From the IMG/VR virus record IMGVR_UViG_3300020450_000018, positions 1 through 64,000 of that record: a DNA stretch of 64,000 nucleotides; one strand, written 5' to 3'. Shown one piece after another: positions 61,504 through 64,000 of this stretch (positions are counted from its first letter, which is position 1; every line of letters begins with the position of its first letter). The notes beneath the pieces are model-generated. The model was not told the origin of the DNA. It worked only from the letters and a program-made list of their open reading frames with translations, and did not search any database. This DNA is from a virus. The translations under genes were made by a program, and so were the position numbers.

Positions 61504-61661
61504 TGCCAACAACCCCTATCCTGTTTTGGATAGTACACCTCCACATATGAGTCGCATCTGGGACAGTGTAGATTTGTCACAAAGGAATACTCCTCCGTGA
61601 TATCCCTACAGTCATTGTCACCACCCCAGATGAGTTCTGTGTCGCAATGCCAACACTTCAT
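61500..61661 (-). CDS. 53-residue zinc-ribbon-like micro-protein
   Basis: ATG at 61661, overlapping the preceding stop by ATGA. The stop overlaps the next ATG in the same way. MKCWHCDTELIWGGDNDCRD opens with one CxxC pair, LHCPRCDSYVEVYY supplies a second (CPRC near 33-36), and an extra Cys lies near 18 and near the end. The CxxC/CxxC arrangement over about 31 residues is a rubredoxin/zinc-ribbon layout. Double coupling makes it a secure gene. Its function may be structural metal binding or DNA/RNA contact. Confidence 0.8.
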   Translation of the reverse strand: MKCWHCDTELIWGGDNDCRDITEEYSFVTNLHCPRCDSYVEVYYPKQDRGCWQ

Positions 61662-61804
61662 TTACCCTGCCCACGGTAACGCTTACCCTTTGCATTACGA
61701 GATGTTGCACCATACTTTGTATGTTTCCCAGAACCCTGTCGGGTCTTCTTGGGTTTAGACTCAATACTGACACCTCCAGAGATGCCTCCTGTCATTTTTG
61801 CCAT
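61658..61804 (-). CDS. 48-residue basic micro-protein
   Basis: ATG at 61804. MAKMTGGISGGVSIESKPKK then TRQGSGKHTKYGATSRNAKG and KRYRGQGK. It is strongly basic with Gly/Ser/Thr and a C-terminal TKYGATSRNAKGKRYRGQGK pattern that I have seen repeatedly as a small conserved cyanophage protein. Its start lies three bases after the PAAR-like gene stop and its end is coupled to the zinc-ribbon gene. Probable nucleic-acid or virion-binding peptide. Function unknown. Confidence 0.8.
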   Translation of the reverse strand: MAKMTGGISGGVSIESKPKKTRQGSGKHTKYGATSRNAKGKRYRGQGK

Positions 61805-61807
61805 ATT

Positions 61808-62164
61808 CTATAATCTTGATCCAATTAGTATCTTAGCATGTTGGAACGGTCCTGTCAATGGTCTGGGTGAACCTCCTATAACCAACTGAGTTTGATCACC
61901 AGTAACAGCAGGTAACTTCCCATCAATAAAGACAGTCGTGTTCACTGTGGGTTGAATTGTCCTTCCACTCGGTTGGCAAGGTGGATTCGGTGCACCAGGT
62001 ACAATATCACATTGATACGGTGTTCCTGCAATAATCTTGAGAGGTTGGTTACCTACCACGACGGATGTTGACACTGGACTACCTCCAATAGGCGTAGCAG
62101 TATAACCACAGGATCCAACAGTTGATGCTGTATCCACCGTATCCTTTGAAGCTAGGTTAGGCAT
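61808..62164 (-). CDS. PAAR-like baseplate spike tip protein
   Basis: 118 residues rich in Pro, Gly and Thr. MPNLASKDTVDTASTVGSCG, then Pro/Gly-rich turns (GAPNPPCQPSGRTIQPTVNT), VFIDGKLPAVTGDQTQLVIG, and a final HAKILIGSRL. This is the layout of PAAR-like proteins that cap the membrane-piercing spike of contractile tails (T4 gp5.4 counterpart). Cysteines/His that could coordinate the tip metal occur near 19, 52 and 63. Its position just upstream of baseplate genes fits. The first 8 bases overlap the upstream gene. Confidence 0.85.
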   Translation of the reverse strand: MPNLASKDTVDTASTVGSCGYTATPIGGSPVSTSVVVGNQPLKIIAGTPYQCDIVPGAPNPPCQPSGRTIQPTVNTTVFIDGKLPAVTGDQTQLVIGGSPRPLTGPFQHAKILIGSRL

Positions 62165-62387
62165 AACCCTCTTTCTTTAATTTCTTATAATTGTAACAAC
62201 TACCTAGAGGAGCGATCTTGGGTTCTTCCTTCTCTACGTGACAATCATCAACGTATGTAGGATGATCGTGCAGAAAGGGCACATCCTCCTTGGCATGTTG
62301 AATTGCTTCAAATGCGTCCTCTGCGTATTCACCAATCTCATGGTGTTTTCTTTCTTGGTCGTGATAACCTACGATATAATGTGACAT
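62157..62387 (-). CDS. Small His/Glu-rich hypothetical protein
   Basis: 76 residues. MSHYIVGYHDQERKHHEIGE followed by YAEDAFEAIQHAKEDVPFLH, then DHPTYVDDCHVEKEEPKIA. The IVGYxD...YAEDAFEAIQHAKED pattern is common in small phage proteins. At least seven histidines and paired acidic residues could bind metal. The 3' end overlaps the PAAR-like gene by 8 bases, so the two are co-expressed. No function assigned. Confidence 0.75.
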   Translation of the reverse strand: MSHYIVGYHDQERKHHEIGEYAEDAFEAIQHAKEDVPFLHDHPTYVDDCHVEKEEPKIAPLGSCYNYKKLKKEGYA

Positions 62388-62388
62388 G

Positions 62389-62622
62389 TTAGTATGCTAC
62401 CGATTTTGCAATTTTAACAAAGTCTTCTTTGAGACCTTCCACATTATTATGTAGATAATCTAGGGTCTGTGCGATTGTCTCGTAATCCTCACCCGTCGGA
62501 CGCTTGTACATCAACGATGGATTTGCCAGCCTCTCCAAAGTTTTCTCTAGGGTGTTCAATTTCTCTGACTGCCATAGGAGTGTTCTCTCCAACTCGTTCA
62601 ATCTCACTGACAACTCTTCCAT
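62389..62622 (-). CDS. Coiled-coil hypothetical protein
   Basis: 77 residues from the ATG at 62622 (MEELSVRLNELERTLLWQSE), which has AGGAGATCAAAAT upstream. A much longer upstream start would conflict with this good site and with the overlapping gene. The protein is a heptad-repeat helix (LNTLEKTLERLANPSLMYKR), then GEDYETIAQTLDYLHNNVEG and a short amphipathic tail. Probable small structural or assembly protein. Its last codons precede the 76-residue gene by one base. Confidence 0.78.
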   Translation of the reverse strand: MEELSVRLNELERTLLWQSEKLNTLEKTLERLANPSLMYKRPTGEDYETIAQTLDYLHNNVEGLKEDFVKIAKSVAY

Positions 62623-62755
62623 TATTTTGATCTCCTGTATGATATGCTTTTGATGCACGATCTTCAAATTGGTCACAGAAGCTGTCAAAGTTACTCAACA
62701 TGTCTTCATAATCTAAACCATCATCTTCAAAGAAATCGTGTGCGACTTTTTTCAT
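62489..62755 (-). CDS. Acidic hypothetical protein overlapping the coiled-coil gene
   Basis: 88 residues from the ATG at 62755, with MKKVAHDFFEDDGLDYEDML and SNFDSFCDQFEDRASKAYHT in the part not shared with any other gene. The last 44 residues overlap the coiled-coil gene in another frame (134 bases). A late box lies about 60 bases upstream, which supports a start here. The Shine-Dalgarno is weak. The gene may end earlier in related phages, and the long overlap could signal a frameshift here. Moderate confidence. Confidence 0.5.
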   Translation of the reverse strand: MKKVAHDFFEDDGLDYEDMLSNFDSFCDQFEDRASKAYHTGDQNNGRVVSEIERVGENTPMAVREIEHPRENFGEAGKSIVDVQASDG

Positions 62756-62814
62756 GATTTTTTACCAGAAAAATTTTTTTGGATTTGAGGTTTTCAAAAA
62801 ACCATTTTCAAAAT

Positions 62815-62822
62815 TATTTATC
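62815..62822 (-). promoter_or_regulatory. Late promoter GATAAATA at the head of the late block
   Basis: The minus strand reads AGCGATAAATAATTTTG. It is the first late box downstream of the early-gene terminator and probably marks the start of the late region read leftwards. The stretch 62756-63044 otherwise holds a terminator and a structured element but no convincing gene. Confidence 0.6.
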
Positions 62823-62893
62823 GCTCGTCTGGATACTTTTGTAGGTTAGGGAAGTATGCAATTTTCAGATCGCTTGGCGACCCTTAAGGATAC

Positions 62894-62919
62894 AAAAAAA
62901 GGGCATATTACTGCCCTTT
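62894..62919 (-). terminator. Intrinsic terminator closing the early unit
   Basis: On the minus strand AAAGGGCA pairs perfectly with TGCCCTTT (8 bp, plus-strand arms 62898-62905 and 62912-62919) around a 6-base loop and continues as TTTTTTT. This separates the small early genes on the right from the late region. Confidence 0.88.
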
Positions 62920-62929
62920 CTCTGTCTTT

Positions 62930-63036
62930 CTCTGTGTTATGGGTGCGGTAGAGATTCGGTTTAAAAAGCATGTTCCGCTGGGGTCGCTTACTCTTGCCTA
63001 CCGCGATGGGACTTATTGGCATTGCCCAACACAGAG
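62930..63036. ncRNA. Nested-stem structured element, possible noncoding RNA
   Basis: An outer 9-bp perfect stem (62930-62938 CTCTGTGTT with 63028-63036 AACACAGAG) is continued by GGG/CCC after a 2-base bulge. An inner 7-bp perfect stem GCGGTAG/CTACCGC (62945-62951 with 62998-63004) encloses a third short AAGC/GCTT stem. It lies between an early gene stop (63045) and the terminator, so the minus-strand transcript would carry it in its 3' end. It matches no RNA family I can name. A riboswitch-like leader is unlikely because it follows genes. The strand is uncertain. Confidence 0.5.
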
Positions 63037-63044
63037 CTAGAGGT

Positions 63045-63296
63045 TTACATTTCCTCTAGCATTTCGTTCATTTCAACTTGGTTGATCTTTGGATCAGTCC
63101 ATCTTACACCGTCGCCAGTTGCCTGTATGTCGTATGACTCAAAGATTTCTAGTAAGTGGTCGTAGTCCATAGCAGTGCGAGCAATATTATATAATCCCTC
63201 ATCTGCGCCTAACCATAGAGCAGCGTTCCAAGTTTCGTAGTTTGTCCAACCGTTGTACTCTGTGTCGGTTAGTGTTGTTTGGTAGCAAGTAGTCAT
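63045..63296 (-). CDS. Small early protein with NYETWN motif
   Basis: 83 residues. GWTNYETWNAALWLGADEGL near 16-35 is a strong signature of a family common in cyanophages and other phages (I recall it as DUF7249). The rest is acidic and helical (MDYDHLLEIFESYDIQATGD, EMNEMLEEM). A sigma70-type promoter (TTGCAT, 16 bases, TATAAT) lies upstream, so it is an early gene. The transcript ends at the terminator near 62900. Function unknown, probably a host-interaction protein. Confidence 0.85.
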   Translation of the reverse strand: MTTCYQTTLTDTEYNGWTNYETWNAALWLGADEGLYNIARTAMDYDHLLEIFESYDIQATGDGVRWTDPKINQVEMNEMLEEM

Positions 63297-63332
63297 AAGA
63301 GAGAAAGAAAGACGTTTGTTTGTTATGTTCTT

Positions 63333-63360
63333 ATTATAGTGGATAGGGCGATCAATGCAA
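63333..63360 (-). promoter_or_regulatory. Early sigma70-type promoter
   Basis: The minus strand reads TTGCAT (63360-63355), 16 bases, TATAAT (63338-63333), located about 37 bases before the ATG at 63296. The 63297-63386 gap has no gene. Confidence 0.78.
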
Positions 63361-63386
63361 CCGCCCGTGTGCCACTAATTGAACTG

Positions 63387-63626
63387 TCACATGAAGCTGG
63401 TTAGGGCGTGTGGTCTATTCTTTTCATATGATAGACTAGTAAGGTAGACGCCCATATGGTCTTGCACCATGTCAAAAAGTCCCGCCTCGCATGCATCTTT
63501 GGTTTTACCCTCGGTAAACCATACGCCCTCTGCATTAAGTGCCTTAAATTCTAAGTCTTTGATTTCTTGCTCTGACTTGAACTTAGTGTCAAATTGAATG
63601 TCAGTAACGATAAAAGATTTTTTCAT
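63387..63626 (-). CDS. Small early hypothetical protein
   Basis: 79 residues from the ATG at 63626 (MKKSFIVTDIQFDTKFKSEQ). A longer in-frame start exists inside the upstream gene but is less likely. The protein is alpha/beta with a strand (FIVTDIQFD), then EIKDLEFKALNAEGVWFTEG, KTKDACEAGLFDMVQDHMG and a C-terminal strand VYLTSLSYEKNRPHALTSF. It starts two bases after the upstream stop, so it shares the promoter at 63821-63849. Function unknown; likely an early takeover gene. Confidence 0.78.
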   Translation of the reverse strand: MKKSFIVTDIQFDTKFKSEQEIKDLEFKALNAEGVWFTEGKTKDACEAGLFDMVQDHMGVYLTSLSYEKNRPHALTSFM

Positions 63627-63628
63627 GA

Positions 63629-63814
63629 TTAGTGCCTGTCTGAGATGTACCATCTGCCAATAGGTGCTTCAAGTGTTTTGAAGTCCCTTAGTGCCATTGC
63701 GTCAAGTACTGCAATTAAAACAGGATCATTCGCTGCTGTATCGTTCATTAAAACACGTCCCTGATAATAGGGTTTTAAGTTGTTGTCTGACATAGAGAAA
63801 GTTGTTTTGTTCAT
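63629..63814 (-). CDS. Small early hypothetical protein, possibly leaderless
   Basis: 61 residues from the ATG at 63814, or 54 from the ATG at 63793 (MSDNNLKPYYQGRVLMNDTA). The TATAAT box ends about 6 bases before the first ATG, so a transcript would begin about at that ATG (leaderless), or the second ATG is used with a short leader. The sequence shows VLIAVLDAMALRDFKTLEAP and GRWYISDRH, giving a small alpha/beta protein. The next gene starts two bases downstream. Function unknown. Confidence 0.68.
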   Translation of the reverse strand: MNKTTFSMSDNNLKPYYQGRVLMNDTAANDPVLIAVLDAMALRDFKTLEAPIGRWYISDRH

Positions 63815-63820
63815 GTCTTT

Positions 63821-63849
63821 ATTATAAAGGGTTAGATGTGAGAGGTCAA
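63821..63849 (-). promoter_or_regulatory. Near-consensus early promoter
   Basis: The minus strand reads TTGACC (63849-63844), a 17-base spacer, and TATAAT (63826-63821). It is one of the best sigma70 matches in the window, typical of T4-like cyanophage early genes. Confidence 0.85.
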
Positions 63850-63857
63850 TAGGGTGT

Positions 63858-63879
63858 GTGACAGTTTATAGACTGTCAC
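63858..63879. repeat. Perfect 7-bp inverted repeat over a stop codon
   Basis: GTGACAG (63858-63864) and CTGTCAC (63873-63879) flank an 8-base loop containing the stop of the gene entering from the right edge. It lies just upstream of the early promoter on the minus strand. It could end the upstream transcript or be an operator. No U-run follows. Confidence 0.6.
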
Positions 63880-64000
63880 GATAATACTCACCCTCTATAA
63901 CTCTCTTTCCGTTGAGAGCGTACCATACTAACTGAGCATGACCATATTCTAGGGCGAACTCATAGAGTAGATCATAAGCGAAAGAACCTTGAGAGACTGG
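63866..64000 (-). CDS. Early hypothetical protein, N-terminus beyond window
   Basis: The minus-strand frame is open from the right edge to a TAA at 63866-63868, showing 44 residues: PVSQGSFAYDLLYEFALEYG, then HAQLVWYALNGKRVIEGEYY and RDSL. It is probably a small helical protein with an aromatic-rich end. It precedes the early promoter at 63821-63849 and so belongs to an upstream early unit. No family is recognised from this fragment. Confidence 0.68.
   Translation of the reverse strand, partial: PVSQGSFAYDLLYEFALEYGHAQLVWYALNGKRVIEGEYYRDSL

Noticed and set aside
62846-63022. 58-codon minus-strand open frame (MPISPIAVGKSK...)
   Set aside because: It runs straight through the terminator hairpin and the nested-stem element, has no ribosome binding site and a random-looking Arg/Lys-rich composition.
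1-64000. CRISPR array, transposase, integrase or attachment site
   Set aside because: Searched for by eye and not seen. Repeats in the fibre genes are coding modules, and no integrase, transposase or terminal inverted repeats are present.
1-64000. tRNA genes
   Set aside because: No segment with a complete cloverleaf and TTCGA-type T-loop was recognised in the gaps between genes. A tRNAscan-SE run would settle it.

Overview
This window is part of the genome of a T4-like (Straboviridae/Kyanoviridae-type) myovirus of marine cyanobacteria. Three lines of evidence support this. The minus strand carries the ordered T4 virion block (gp25, gp6, a gp7-position giant, gp8, fibre/baseplate giants, gp13, gp14, gp15, gp16, gp17, gp18, gp19, gp20). 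Late genes are preceded by the cyanophage/T4 late promoter box TATAAATA or CTAAATA. The auxiliary metabolic gene ndhI encodes the cyanobacterial NDH-1 iron-sulfur subunit, and it sits with pyrE and a flavin-dependent halogenase. The DNA is A+T-rich, which fits a Prochlorococcus or Synechococcus host. The exact host cannot be decided from the sequence.

Layout, following minus-strand transcription from the right end: (1) 63045-64000 holds small early genes with sigma70-type promoters (TATAAT boxes), ending in an intrinsic terminator at about 62894-62919. A nested inverted-repeat element at 62930-63036, which may be a structured RNA, lies between the last early stop codon and that terminator. 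(2) 60143-62822 holds small late genes including a PAAR-like spike tip and gp25. (3) 22486-60143 holds gp6 and six virion genes dominated by giants of 3705, 2698, 1347 and 3310 residues that share repeat modules. (4) 21159-22445 holds a glycine-rich adhesin-like fibre protein and a small companion. (5) 12565-21166 is an accessory island. Two minus-strand 2OG-Fe(II) oxygenases face a plus-strand run of tightly overlapping genes that encodes eight more 2OG-Fe(II) oxygenase-like proteins, one fused to an HD-like domain, and one flavin-dependent halogenase. (6) 9014-12307 holds gp13, gp14, gp15 and the small terminase gp16. (7) 6700-9014 holds ndhI within a nest of tiny overlapping, mostly single-membrane-span genes, followed by a conserved basic protein and pyrE. 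(8) 1-6597 holds a staphylococcal-nuclease-like protein, a membrane protein, terminase gp17, a small zinc-binding protein, sheath gp18, tube gp19 and portal gp20, which runs off the left edge.

Together these genes build and package the virion from late promoters. The ndhI nest probably acts on host photosynthetic/cyclic electron flow and pyrE on pyrimidine supply. The oxygenase/halogenase island probably modifies an unknown protein, glycan or small-molecule substrate. The parts most worth a second look are this island, the micro-gene nest around ndhI, the late promoter placed inside a terminator loop upstream of gp13, and the nested-stem element at 62930-63036.

Many genes here are shorter than 60 codons. 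They were found by reading the minus strand between larger genes, where they join their neighbours through ATGA or TAATG overlaps.
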